From: Laccaria trichodermophora
Taxonomy: Eukaryota; Basidiomycota; Agaricomycetes; Agaricales; Hydnangiaceae
DNA length: 64,000 bases
Assembly: GCA_018417955.1 (NCBI GenBank)
Contig: JACTVC010000007.1
Span: forward strand, 1,178,001 to 1,242,000
Direction: 5' to 3'
Part shown: positions 33,839 to 45,481 of the stretch, in pieces
How positions within the stretch are numbered: position 1 is the stretch's first letter
Layout: the number at the start of each line of letters is the position of its first letter
Translations under genes and position numbers: made by a program
The notes under the pieces: model-generated
Told to the model about the DNA's origin: nothing
Seen by the model: only the letters and a program-made list of their open reading frames with translations
The model's database searches: none

Positions 33839-36015
33839 ATGAGGTATATGAATTCTTTGATTTAAGGGTACCTCAATGGTACCCACTCCAGAGTGGTATG
33901 TGAGCACCATACCAATACCATGGTACCATGGAATGGAAAACTCATACCATATCTCACTCATACCAATACCAACTTACTATACCATACCATGTCATGTTAT
34001 ACCATACCAAATGGTATGATACCATCATACCAAAGCTGTCACTGGGTGTCTGGGGTCCTTTTCCAAAATAAATAAATAAATTCTGCAGGCTGCAATACTG
34101 GTCCATTGGGTACCATTTTTTGTGGGGTGGTTCTCCATGTTTTTCTTGAGATATTGGGCTACAAATTGAGGCTAGATAGTCCAAACCATCTATTCAAAAT
34201 GAGTTTAAATAGGCTTTATCCCAGCTTTCTCATGCATCCAAAGCCATTTGATGATACATATCTTTCCCAATCCTTTCTCTAAGAACAAATATTCATCCAA
34301 ATCAAACAATACCACATCCATTGGGATGAAGTGGTCATTGAGAAGCAAAGAAAAGTGGAAAGGTTCTTCAGGTTTTTTCTAAGATTTCCAACTCCAAGTG
34401 GAGGCCAGATAGTCAACTCCAACCTTTGGAAATCAGTTCAATTGAGGGTTTTTTCATTCCTAAAAAGCCATTAATATGAATGCTTTCAATAATAGGTTAA
34501 ATATATTTTGCCCAGTAGGGCCAATCAGACAGTCCTACTTACTTACATCATATAATCTCAATTTTCTTAAAAACTACATATGATGGAATCAGGTATTGTT
34601 GTCCTGAGTGCTTGGCCAAGGTCTTCTTTGGAATAATATTTGGTCCAATTTATTGAAGCTGAGTGAATCTGTCCAATCCAAAGTCTTGTTAATTGGAAAT
34701 GGAATCAAGTCTTGTTGTCCTAAGAGTCTTCATTATATTATACCGTGGTATTGTAATCCCATGTTGCACTCTCATACCATACCATACCATGGTATTGCAC
34801 TCCCATACTATACCATACCATGGTATTACTCCCTCATACCATACCATACCATACCATACCATGCACCCTCATACCATACCATACCATGGTATCAGGAACC
34901 ATAATCTATTTGTATTTAGGCAGAGAAAGGCAGAAAATCCTCATTTCGAAGTTTGTTTACATATATTTACCAATAGCTTTGACCAAAGTGAGGCTAAAAT
35001 TTTGTAGTGTCCGCTTTGATGTGTGCACTATTTCCTAATTGGGAAAAGTGTTACGCCACACCTGATGTCAGGCACAGTGTGCAGTTAGGTTGGGAACTGT
35101 TTCCCACACTCTTTGGGCCACTGGAGTTAATTGGGAAAAGTGTTACACTTTTTTCTGCCACATCTAATGTCAGGCACAGTGCACATTTAGGTTGAGAACT
35201 ATTTCCCACACTCTTTGGGCCACTGGAGTTAGTGGCTAGCTTAGTGTTGTCATTGTTTATGATGATGTTCACATATTTCCCAATTTGGAAAGTCATTACA
35301 TAATATCAGTTTGGTTTGTACTGTCCGCTCTCTCACTACAAAAATTACTAGTGTGCACTTTTTTCATTACTAAAGTCCCCAACTCTGGAACAGAGAGGGT
35401 TCTGTCAGAACGATAAAGCTCATTCCTTGCAAAAGTTGTGTGATGGCTTCCAACGAATTTTGGCTTGTTCTGTTCTTTGTTTTGGTAAGGGTCCCTACAA
35501 CCTTGGCTGGCCTGCAAGGAACAAACCACACTAGTGGTTTGGCGACAAGCATGCCACTAATAGTAATACAGAACATTATTCAGGTGGGATGTATAAATTA
35601 CATTATTTCAAACAGAGTTGGGGACTGGCGCTTGCACTGCTAAACAATTTGTAGTGTCCGCTTTTTAGACTACAAATGCATGTAGTGTGCGCTTTTTAGA
35701 CTGCAAATATTTGTAATCTTTGCCTTTTTCATTACAAAGGCTTGTAGTGTGCGCTTTTTTGGCTACAAATGTTTGTAGTCTTTGACTTTTTCATTACAAA
35801 GGCTTGTAGTGTGCGCTTTTTTCATTACAAATGTTTGTAGTGTCCACTTTTTCAACTACAAATGTTTGTAGTGTCTGCTTGTTGGACTACAAATGTCTGT
35901 AGTCTTTGCTTTTTACATTACAAAGGCTTGTAGTGTGTGCTTTTTTCATTACAAAGTTTGTAGTGCCCACTTTTTGGACTACAAAAAGTTACTAGTGTCT
36001 CCTTTTTTACCCTAC
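33811..36015 (+). repeat. Left inverted arm of E1
   Basis: Order: CACTTCAG terminus, ATACC/GGTACC repeats (33830-34020 and 34740-34900), unique AT-rich DNA, two copies of a ~120-165-bp unit around 35040-35230, and the TTTGTAGTGTCCGC minisatellite at 35640-36015. The arm also carries a small inserted repeat at 35373-35632. Confidence 0.75.
35373..35632. mobile_element. Small MITE candidate with AGTCCCCAACTCTG ends
   Basis: Starts AGTCCCCAACTCTG and ends CAGAGTTGGGGACT (exact inverted 14-mer), about 260 bp, within the left E1 arm and absent from the right arm. No clear target duplication seen. The frame at 35440-35643 overlaps it and is probably chance. Confidence 0.5.
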
Positions 36016-36785
36016 AAAGATATTCTCCCTGTATCTATTTCAATGAATAGATGAGTTGGGCATCGTACAATGCCAGTTCAAGCAGTCCCACCCCAGCTAT
36101 GCCAGCCACCGCTCAAGGGTACTCCTTCGGCAATGTTGATTATTTACCCTCAGGCAACTCTCAGGTTTCACGTTTGGCCCCACGAAAGCTACTAATAATT
36201 CCCTGGGCCCACAACCTAACACATTTCTCCCACCTCCAGGGTTGGTCCCTCCCCTCCAGTTTCACCTAATTTGGTGCCACAGGAAAGTGTTGTGTTTCCC
36301 AATAACTCAAACAAACAGCTTCAAATATCAGATATCTTTCCTGATAATCAGTGCCGAAAGAGATCCAAACCTGATAAGTTTTCCTTGGAAATAGCGAACA
36401 CTCATAGTAAACCATTGTTGTTTCTGGAAAGAATACTTTTTTGATGGTAATTGTTGAGGCTGCAAGTGGGCACATAGCTGTATCCAAAGCTGAGCAAATT
36501 TCTGTGACTTCACATGACCATATTGCGAGGTGACTTGATCCGACTTTCGTTTTTACTGAGTAGTACTGCTCCTTTTATACACCAGTGTTGAGATATCAAG
36601 TTACGTGTTACATAACCTATGTACTACCAATGCAGGCAGATCAGTGTGAAATCCAGAACCTTCTAGGATATTCAGCTGATTGCTGCTTTTACAATAAACT
36701 ACTGCATATACATGAACAAACATATTACATATGGTCAACTTTCAGCAGGGTCTCAGCCACATTTACTCATTCCTTGGCACTACAA
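36016..36785. other. Interior of E1 without assigned gene
   Basis: A Ser/Pro-rich frame at 36051-36269 (starting MSWASYNASSSSPTPAMPA) may be a decayed exon. The rest shows no domain. Confidence 0.3.
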
Positions 36786-37971
36786 TGGAGTCTACAACCC
36801 TCACCTGTTGTATAAGGCTCGGGCCTGGCCTCCAAGATGATGCCAACAAGAAGAACTGCCCACTGGAATACAAACTGACTGTTCCCAGAAAGAATCTGCA
36901 GCTGCTCAAAAGGAATGAAATTGCACACCCAAGATACAATGGCTACCCAGTGTTCTTCAAAATACCGACATCATGTCTTGTTGTCAGCTTCAGCCATGAT
37001 ATAGCTGCCCTATGGGCCCTGGTAAAAGAAGCACAGGGTGACTCCAACAACATCGGCTTAGTAAGTCACCCCAAATCATTCTCAGTCTCCCCAGATTTTG
37101 GAGAAAATTACTCCTGATATCCCCACTGATGGAATGTTTCAGAAAATTGAAAATCATTGGAATGTGTGCCATGTGAAGGTCCACAATAAGCAGCTCTCCA
37201 TCAGCTGCAACCTGGATGCTACATGTACTGGGCATGGTTGCATCAGCACATTGGGCAAATTATTGAAAACAGTGTTCCACCTCCAAAATCCAAATGGCAG
37301 CATTGATTTTGCAGAGCCTTACTGCTACCATATCAAGGAGGGGCTTGTCTTGTCCAATACAGCTGCTGTGGAGGTACCACCGCCTCCATCAGTCGACAAT
37401 CCTACCACCAGAGATGAATTTGATGTAATTCAAGAGCTGGTGAGATGTCCTCATTTTGATTTCCCACCAGCATTCTAATAAGATCAGGGTTCAATGAGTG
37501 CAGCTATGGTGTTTGTGGATGCCTTTCTGAAAATGGGTCCAGACAAGGTGAAAGTCATGCTGGAGGACAAAGACCCAGCTTTCATGAAGAACATGCAAAA
37601 TATATTCACTCTTCTCAGTGCTGAAAGCTCCCAAAGGCTGGTTGGCACAGGACCGGACCACAGCACATCAAAAATTGGTGTGGTACTTGGATTTTCAATT
37701 TCACAGCTGAGAAAGGTACAAACTCCCTCATCCCCTTCTCCACCTCTCTCTATCTAGTATCAATGCTTGTTGTTTGTATTCTAGATACCTGAGCACAGGA
37801 ATACTGTTGCAATTATTGATCTTGCCACTTATTGTGGCATGCAGAGTACTTACCATCCAAAACAGACCTATATGCAAGTAGGCGACAAAAGAATTGCATG
37901 GCTGGAACTAGCTGACACTTGCAAAAGGGTACATTCATTGAGAAAGATGCTCTCCAAACAGAAGGATGTGT
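36786..37971 (+). CDS. Unknown protein gene(s) in E1 interior
   Basis: Coding-like exons: 36786-37061 (MESTTLTCCIRLGPGLQ to SNNIGL), a short intron ending CCCCAG at about 37095, 37096-37478 (ILEKITPDIPTDGMF to FDFPPAF-stop, with Cys-rich CNLDATCTGHGCIS), then after a stop and acceptor-like AG, 37494-37714 (MSAAMVFVDAFLKMGPDKV) spliced over 37715-37784 to IPEHRNTVAIIDLATYCGMQ and a stop at about 37971. It may be one gene with a stop at 37476 or two. Introns with consensus borders and long open exons argue for a real, perhaps recently decayed, gene. I do not recognise the family. Confidence 0.45.
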
Positions 37972-38620
37972 GATGCTTTTCATGGCTTTTTTGTGCTGGG
38001 TAAGTGTATTTCTTCATCTTGCAGGGCCTTCTTCATCTTTACAAATGATGGCAGCACCATGGCGTGTATAGGTGGCTACTCCAGAGCAGCCTAACTTTCT
38101 TATGGGAAAGGAGCAGGTGTTGTAGGACGGTTGGACAGTTTGTGGTGTTTTAGTTAAGCTTGTAGGTGGGATTGAGGCAGTGTATGGACTCAAGAAAGCA
38201 GAGCACCTCTATAAATCAACCTGTGACCTTTATCCCTTTCCAGTAATCTGAACATATTATAGCTGTTTTCAGTGTTGGATCACAGAACAAATGTCATCTC
38301 CCAGTTGTTGTGTTATTTATTTGCATCATCAATTCCTCTGAAAGTCTCCCAGGTGCACCCTGTAAGATGTGACAAAGCACACATAAATGCAATATTGCTT
38401 GATGGTTACATCCTATCTGTTGGAATAGTACAATCCGGCATTTGCCAGTACATTCTCACACTTAATTAATTAGTAATATCGGACTATTAACTTAGTAATC
38501 CCGAGTATGTAGATAACACTAGAACATGGTAGATACATAGTAATTAGGTATATAAGGACTGTGGAATCTTGTACATAATAGTAGTTCATCCTCTATTTCC
38601 AACACTATCCACATATCACT

Positions 38621-39535
38621 TCAGGTACTATCCCAGTCAAGTGTATTGTTGGAAGCAGAGAGCAGCTTCCCATCTGTAATTGCTTTGGAAATAAGTTTGT
38701 TTGAATCATCACTTGTAAGATCAGAGAACAAAGTTCCAACTCCTAGGGTTTCTATGTTTCCAGTTTTATTCAAAGCCAATTCTTCCAATGTATAGCCTAG
38801 AAGAACATTATCCTTCACAAAAATCTCTAGTTGGTCTCATTGGAGATGAATAAAGGATTTGAAGTTGGTGAAGTTGAACTCTTCATCATTCATACGAAGA
38901 ATTTCATCAGGAATCCATTGCATATTTGGAGCTTTCCAGCTATTGTGCTGTGCATAACTAAAGAGCTTCATCCAAGAATGAATGGTAGAGTAAGGTGCAA
39001 CATTCATCTCTGTTAGATTTGTTTTGCACTATTTGAAAGCAGATCTTCATAAAAATAACATATTAGATGAATATTAAAATAAAAAATTATATGGGCCTAC
39101 CTAAACCATGTCCCTCCAGACATATCCTGAACTGGTGGCATATTCACGGCACCAATAGGGGAGGCCACATTCAACTCCATCTAACCACCAGAATTGTCAT
39201 CTTCATCTGAAGAGGTGCTGCTAGACTGATTGTACTCATCCTCATCATTGCTGTTACTAGTATTTGATGAATAATGTTGGACTGTTGTATGGACAGTATT
39301 CCTTTGTAATGGCTCATTCAGGGTAATTGATGAGTAAGTAATGGTATGCCCTTAATTTGAATGAGAATTGGACTCTTGCCAACAAGACAGGAATATCTCT
39401 GAGGGGAGTTGGTGCACCCTCTTCAGTGATGCAGTGAACAGCCATGTATACAGCAATAGGTGAAGAGAAAACATTGAAAGTAGCATGGTCTGGATAATCT
39501 GGAAAGTAAAGGTTGTGCACAGCTGCAATAACCAA
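38621..39535 (-). pseudogene. Decayed unknown gene, minus strand
   Basis: From the 5' side: 39535-39314 (DHATFNVFSSPIAVYMAVH and LLARVQFSFKLRAYHYLL), then an acidic Ser/Asn stretch (about 39310-39185) ending in a stop before MELNVASPIGAVNMPPVQ, then VAPYSTIHSWMKLFSYAQHN (about 39005), and 38818-38621 (VLLGYTLEELALNKTGN). The first block vaguely recalls the segment following the helicase domain in large agaricomycete RecQ-type proteins. Stops and a mis-phased intron show decay. Confidence 0.35.
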
Positions 39536-39559
39536 AAATCGAGGTCTTTACACTGCCAC

Positions 39560-39900
39560 TGCTTTTCTGAGCAGACTCCGGTTGGACTCCGTCAGACTCA
39601 GGGTATCCAGAACAGGTATTTTTTTGCTTTACCACTGCAGCAATTTTTCCAGGGATTTTCCAATGCTTTTCCGAGCATTTCTGGTCAGACCTCCAAGTCT
39701 GTCGGACTTCCAATGGACTCACAGCAAAATAGCAGCCAGTCCACTGGAAATGAACAGCAGAATTCCAGTGGACAGATCCAACGGCAGTCCAACGGAATTC
39801 CAGCAGACAAATCCAATGGCAGTCCAACGGAATTCCAGCAGGCAAATCCAACGGAATTCCAGCGGACACAGTCGATGGAAGTCCAACAGACTGGGCTTGT
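39560..39900. repeat. Short tandem GGAATTCCAGC/CAATGGCAGTCC repeats
   Basis: Units of about 20-30 bp with GTCCAACGGAATTCCAGCAG recur between 39720 and 39890, preceded by TCCGAG/GTCGGACT variants. This is related in style to the short palindromes at M ends. Confidence 0.55.
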
Positions 39901-40129
39901 TATTAGTATTATTAATGAAAAAGAAAGTTATTAACAATTAATCAATTAACTACATAGTAAACTCTGAATGTTGTGGACAAGACTTACATTGCCATAGCTG
40001 CATACAGTGCCAATCACAGGGATTCTGTATTTTGTTCAGCTGGTGGGCTGAGCATTTCAAATATCTACCCCAAATGTACATTCAAAAGTCACATGGCTCA
40101 TTCGTTTGATGAATCCGCCACCCAACACA

Positions 40130-41400
40130 ATTTTTTCCCACCCTTCCTTTTCTCCCCCCACCACCTCCTACACCCCTCAACCTCTCGACATCATCTAGCT
40201 GCATCGTTTCGGTAGTGAATGACGTTCGTGGGTCCCACAGGTAAGCCTCCCTCCCTTCATTATGTCTAATTGGCCACTGATGCCTCCAAAAGCAGGTTGT
40301 AACCCTGTGGGGCCCATGGTATGTCTCCCCCCCTCAATTACAGCCGTGATTGACCAATTCAACAGCACCACAGCCTGCCGCTGGTTCATGTACAGCACCC
40401 TCGAATCATTCCACCCCCCTTTCCCATTCATTTTGCCCACAGCACTGAACCCACGTCATTTCACACACAACACCCACCCACCCAAGCACACCTGCCCATT
40501 GCATTTCGCATCCAAATGCTTTTCTGTCCCCATTCCCATCTGTTTTGCTAACAGTGCCCATTCCCCATCATTTCGTGCCCACCCAGCCCCCCAAACACTT
40601 TTCCTTCCCCATTCCCATCCATTTTACTAATAGTGCCCACCCCCCATTGTTTTGTGGCCAACGCACACCCACTTGAGCACCCCGCTCATGGTGTTTTGCA
40701 CCCCATCGCTTTTCTGTCCCTGTTCCCATCTGTTTTGCTCACAGCACCCACTCCCCGTCGTTTTGCGCCCACCCAGCCCCCCAAACACTTTTCCTTCCCC
40801 TTTCCCATCTGTTTTACTAATAGCACCCACCCCCTGTTGTTTTGCAGCCAACGCCCACCCACTTAGCACCCGCTCATCGTCAGTGGGCATTTGTGGGCGC
40901 TCGTCGCCTGTGGGTGTGGGCTCGTTCATGTGTGTTGTCGTGTGTCATTTGTGGGCGTTGTCGCTTGTTGTTCATGGGCGTTGTCGCATGTTGTTTGTGG
41001 GCATCGTCGCATGTTGTTTGTGGGCATTGTTGCTTGTCGTTGGTGGGCGGTCGCTTGTCGTTGGTGGGCAGTCGTCATTCATGGGCATGGGCGCTGGGTG
41101 TTTTTCATGGGCGGCGGGCGTCGTTTGTGGGTGCTGGGCGTTTTTTGTGGGCACTCGTGGTCTGTGGGTCGTTGTTGTGTCCATGGGTGGGGTTGTCATT
41201 GCATGTGTGGTCGTCTGTTGTCATCGTCTGTTGTGGCTGTTGTTGTTGTTGTGGTCGCGTGTTGTTATGGCCGTTGTTGTCGTTGTGGTCGCATGTTGTT
41301 GTCATCTGTTGTGGTCATGGTGGTTGCTATTGACGAGGCAACGGGGGTGATGAGGCAACGTGGACGTGGTGGGTAAGCAAGAGGTTGATGGTGGTGTTGT
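40130..41400. repeat. Strand-skewed low-complexity region
   Basis: 40130-40870 is C-rich on the plus strand (CCCACC, TTTTCTGTCCCC) with an imperfect ~160-bp tandem unit containing CCCCCCAAACACTTTTCC. 40880-41340 is G/T-rich (GTTGTTTGTGGGCATCGTCG). Long open frames on several frames at once are a composition effect, not genes. Confidence 0.6.
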
Positions 41401-41520
41401 TGAGTGTTGTTGTGGGTCGAGGGTTTGGGCAAAATTCCCACTTGCAGAATTTGCCAACGTCCTTTCTAGGAAGGAGGTCAGTACGTTGGTACATAGAGCA
41501 TATAATACTAACCTATAATA

Positions 41521-41615
41521 ATGCTGTTGTGGTGTAACTGGTAAAGTGCTTGATTTGAGTATCTGTGACTTTGTCTGTAAGGTTGAGAGTTCAATTCTGT
41601 CATGTTGCGCTTTTT
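41521..41615 (+). other. tRNA-like (possible SINE-type) sequence
   Basis: TGTGGTGTAACTGGTAAAG resembles an A-box/D-arm, GAGAGTTCAATTCTGTC resembles a B-box/T-arm, and a T8 run follows like a Pol III terminator. The anticodon and acceptor stems do not pair properly, so this is not a functional tRNA; a decayed tRNA or tRNA-derived short repeat is possible. Confidence 0.3.
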
Positions 41616-41712
41616 TTTATATGTTATAATAACAACAATAGTGACAAATTGCTGGTCCTACTGGGCTCCCTGTCTCTGAAAATTCCTACTGGACTCATTC
41701 CTTAAAAATCCC

Positions 41713-43296
41713 TGTACTTTTTGATGCCCTACATATTCCTGCAGGAATGGACTGGAATCCTCTGGAATGGGCCTGGATTCCACCAGATTCTGTGTGTATA
41801 TAAACTGACTTTTGTAGTCTATCAGTGTTATTATCCCTTTTAGGTTATACACCTTCCTTTTTGGGTCAAAATTCCCACGATACAATAGTTGTAGCCCTTT
41901 CTCTTAGCTTTGTAAATGTGTTGAAATCATATTATTTGGTGTTGTTTTCATGGAGAAAAGTACAAAATACAAAAAAAAACGCGACACTTTTGAAAATCTT
42001 TTACCTCATATATCCACAATGGGAGTACTTCAGAACACAATTCAACCAGATTTGGGAAGCTACAGTGCAGGGCTACAACTTTTGTTTTGACCATTTTTGG
42101 TAATTGGTCATGTGACCATCATCCTGACATCCCATTGAATGAACCCTGACAAGCAGAATCCTCATTATCTTGAATTTCTTGACTTTTTGGTCATACAAGA
42201 TCATATTTCCTTTCATAGATATATATAAATGACCCTGACATGGACCCTGAAGGCAGTGCCTCATATTGTATACACTGCATATACCAACTCTATTTTTTTG
42301 TGAGTGTTCTGCTATTCTTTTACTAGAAATACTTAAATTTCCTTTTTTGGATTTGTACCCTGAACCTGACAACAGCTATTTGGAAATGTGGACAGACCAT
42401 GTAAACAGTACCCCAACATTGTCAACAATGGTTAACATCATGTCTCTGCTGTTTTTCTGTTTTTCTGGTTATATTTGCACTAATGACCATATTTGGAAAT
42501 GTGCACAGACCATGTAAACATTACTCCAACATTGTCAATAACAGTTAACACCATGTGTATACCTTTTCCCCTTCTTTTCTGATCTTCTGGCTATATTTGC
42601 ATTAATTACTATATTTGGAAATGTGCACAGACCATGTGAACACTACTTCACCATTGTCAAGAACAGTCTACATCATGTTCATTCTTTTTTCTTTTTTTTT
42701 TCCTAATTTTCTGGCTATATTTGCATTAATTACCATATTTGGAAATGTGCACAGACCATGTGAACACTACTCCAACATTGTCAACAAGAGTCTACATCAT
42801 ATTTATTCTTTTTTCCTGATTTTCTGGCTATAGTTGCATAAATTACCATATTTGGAAATGCGCACAGACCATGTAAGCAATACCCCAACAACATCACCAA
42901 TAGTGAGCACCATCCCTATATTTTTTCTGTCTTTTTTTCCTGATTTTCTGGTTATATTTGAATTAATTACCATATTAGGAAATGCGCACAGACCATGTAA
43001 ACAGTACCCCAACATCATTACCACCATCCCTATTTTTTTTCTGATTTTATTGTTAATTTTTATCTGAAAATATAGAACTTACCATATTTGGCAATTTTTA
43101 GTGCTCATTCTGGTCACTGGATTCCAGTGCCATTCCATTCCGGTGCATTCCAGGGACTGTTCTGGTGAAAATCCCGGAATATCAATATTCCGTGGCTGGA
43201 GTGAAATTTTGGCTGGTAAATTCCACTGGAATGGCACCGGAATCCGCCGGAATGACCGGAATCTGGCAGGAATATGTAGGGCCTCACTAAGACCTC
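41713..43296 (+). mobile_element. M3: M element in E1 interior
   Basis: Full-length, same ends as M1 (TGTACTTTTTGATGCCC; reversed GAGGTCTTAGTG) and the same internal modules in the same order, including about six ~115-bp tandem units. Flanks TAAAAATCCC and CAAATATCCA are similar and may be a decayed ~10-bp duplication. Non-coding. Confidence 0.72.
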
Positions 43297-43940
43297 AAAT
43301 ATCCAGCAGAATTCCACAATTCCTGGTGATTTGGGTTCAGTCCAGTAGGAATTTACTAGGACTCCACTAGGACTAGGATACAAAATTTGTATGGTGATCA
43401 GCCAACATAAAATGTGTCCCAGTCCTAGTCCAGTCTGGTAGGATTCCGGGAATCCAGTAGGAGTCTGGTAGGAATAGGTGGGGGAGAGTAAAGAGCTCCC
43501 ACTCCCCATTGTTTTGCGCCCAATGCCCATTGACTCAAGCACACCCCACCCATGGCATTATCTCTTTTGCTCACAGCACCCACTCCCTGTTGTTTCGCAC
43601 CCGGCCCCCAAATGCTTTTCTGTCCCTGTCCCCATCCCATTTTGCTCATGGCGCCCACTCCCCATCGTTTTGTGCCCAATGCCCACCCCACTTCAACACC
43701 CCCTCCATGTCGTTTCGCACCCACATGCTCTTCTGTCCCTGTTCCCACCCATTTTGCTAATAGCGCGCATTTCACGCCCAATGCCCTTCATGCCCAACAT
43801 TGTTTCACGCCCAACCACACTCATCCCCCACCATTTCACAAACAGCACCCAATGCCCACCCCTGCAGACTCAACACATCCACTTCCCTCCTGTATCATTT
43901 CGTGCCCCACCTTACATACACATGCCCTTTTAGTAGGAGA
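43297..43940. repeat. Short inverted CCTAGTCC repeats and C-rich low-complexity DNA
   Basis: 43300-43480 has CTAGGACT/AGTCCTAG and GGAATCC inverted motifs. 43490-43930 is C-rich (CCCATTGT, GCCCACCCC) like 40130-40870, suggesting duplicated low-complexity DNA. No gene seen; 43941-44160 is AT-rich. Confidence 0.5.
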
Positions 43941-44160
43941 GTGACATACATCTGGTAGATAGTTTCTTTTGTCTGTGTACATAGTTTGTATTTTCGCAAG
44001 TAAAAATTTCTTTGCAACTTGGACTTATGATTTTTTTGTGAACTTTGAAGTGGTGAGAAATGCTTATGTAATGACAAGTGGACTTGACAAGTTGCTTGTT
44101 TCTTATCTCTTCCTTCATCCACCACCATCTAAGAACATCTGAGTTAACCCCTTGCTTACT

Positions 44161-45429
44161 ATGCCTCCCAGAACTTCCAAGAACTCTGCTAATGTTCCCA
44201 CCTCACCTCCTAAGTCCCCTCCTAAGTCTCATAGGAGTGCCAGAAAGCGTGCTGCATTGTCTGTTGATGCCTCTGTGGAACCAGCTGCCAAGAAGGTTGC
44301 CATGGACAGTGAAGTGGGTGAGACTGGAGGTGAGGGTGAGGATAATGAAGGTGGAGCTACAGGAAAGAAAGGGGACAAGGGAAACAAGTAAGAAAAATTC
44401 AATATCTCTGAATTTATTACTGAAGTAGACCTCTCCATAGCAAAGCTGCTGGAAAGAAGGAAAGAAGGGAATTATGTATGTTTTTTTTTCTATCATAGCT
44501 TGTTCATTTGCTTACCAATTTTTGTAGGAAATCTAGTGCCAAACCTGTAAAGGCTGCAGTTGAAAAGGCAGCCGCAGGCCAATCTACTCCATAAGCATTT
44601 AATTCTTTTTTTTTCTATTCCAACTCAATGAGTTGTTTACCAATCTTTGTTAGGACTTTGAGGGCTAGTTCTGTAAAGGCTGCAGCTGAAAAGGCAGCCG
44701 CAGATCATCTTACTAAGTCAGTATATTTATTACATTTAAATTTTGATCACCTATTAATTTGATGCAGAACTCAGAAGATTTTACTTGATAGTGGAGCAAC
44801 TATAGCTCCACCTCCTAGGCCTGTCAAAGAGGCTACCACCAATGAGTAAGAACATTTTATCAGATTATATTTTTTGAGATTTACCAATTTACTTTTTCAG
44901 GCTTCAGACTATCATCGAAAAGCAAGCACCAGCTGCAGTAAAGACTCCTGGTCAGCATGTAACTGAAGTTCCAGAGGGAGAGATGTCTGCTGAAGAGGGT
45001 CTGACAGATGATGAGGTGAAGGACAAAGAAAAGGGAAGAGACATGGTGAATATTGGAGAAGTGAGTGGGAGTGGGAGTGAGAGTGGTGATCAGGGTGATG
45101 GTGAAGATGAGGGTGAAGAAGATGGTGAAGATGAGGGTGGAGATGAGGGTGGAGATGAGGGTGAGGATGAGGATGACAAAGATGGTGAAGAGGAGGGTGG
45201 GGATGAGGGTGAAGAGGAGGGTGGAGACGATGATGAAGTTGAGGGGGAGAAGGACAAGGAGTCAGGTAGCAACATTGAGGATGCAGGTGAAGTCAAAGAT
45301 GCAGATGTTGATCAAGATGTTGAGATGGTGGACATCAACAAGGTTGGAACTGTGGTGGAGACAACTGTCTCTGTTGCAACTGCTGCAATGGCAAACACCA
45401 TTGAAGTAACCACTTCAGAGGGTGATTAG
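44161..45429 (+). CDS. Lys/Ala-rich then highly acidic protein, unknown
   Basis: Starts MPPRTSKNSANVPTSPPKSP with a basic KSHRSARKRAA and PAAKKVA patch, then short exons separated by 40-60-nt introns (about 44388-44440, 44474-44527, 44592-44653, 44716-44766, 44848-44900) that repeat the theme VKAAxEKAAA, and a last exon to 45429 with a long Asp/Glu/Gly tract (45080-45260) and a hydrophobic-neutral tail. The second and third introns do not join in one obvious phase, so exon borders are approximate. Composition suggests a nuclear, histone- or DNA-associated protein; no domain recognised. It ends 52 bp before the next gene on the same strand. Confidence 0.5.
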
Positions 45430-45481
45430 ACTGATTTAAGTTAGAATTTAAAATTTTCTAATCTGTTTCTTAATTTTAGAA

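Noticed and set aside
40652..41376. Overlapping long frames (up to 232 codons) rich in Val, Cys, Trp and Gly
   Set aside because: Strand-skewed low-complexity DNA keeps all frames open; no domain or intron structure.
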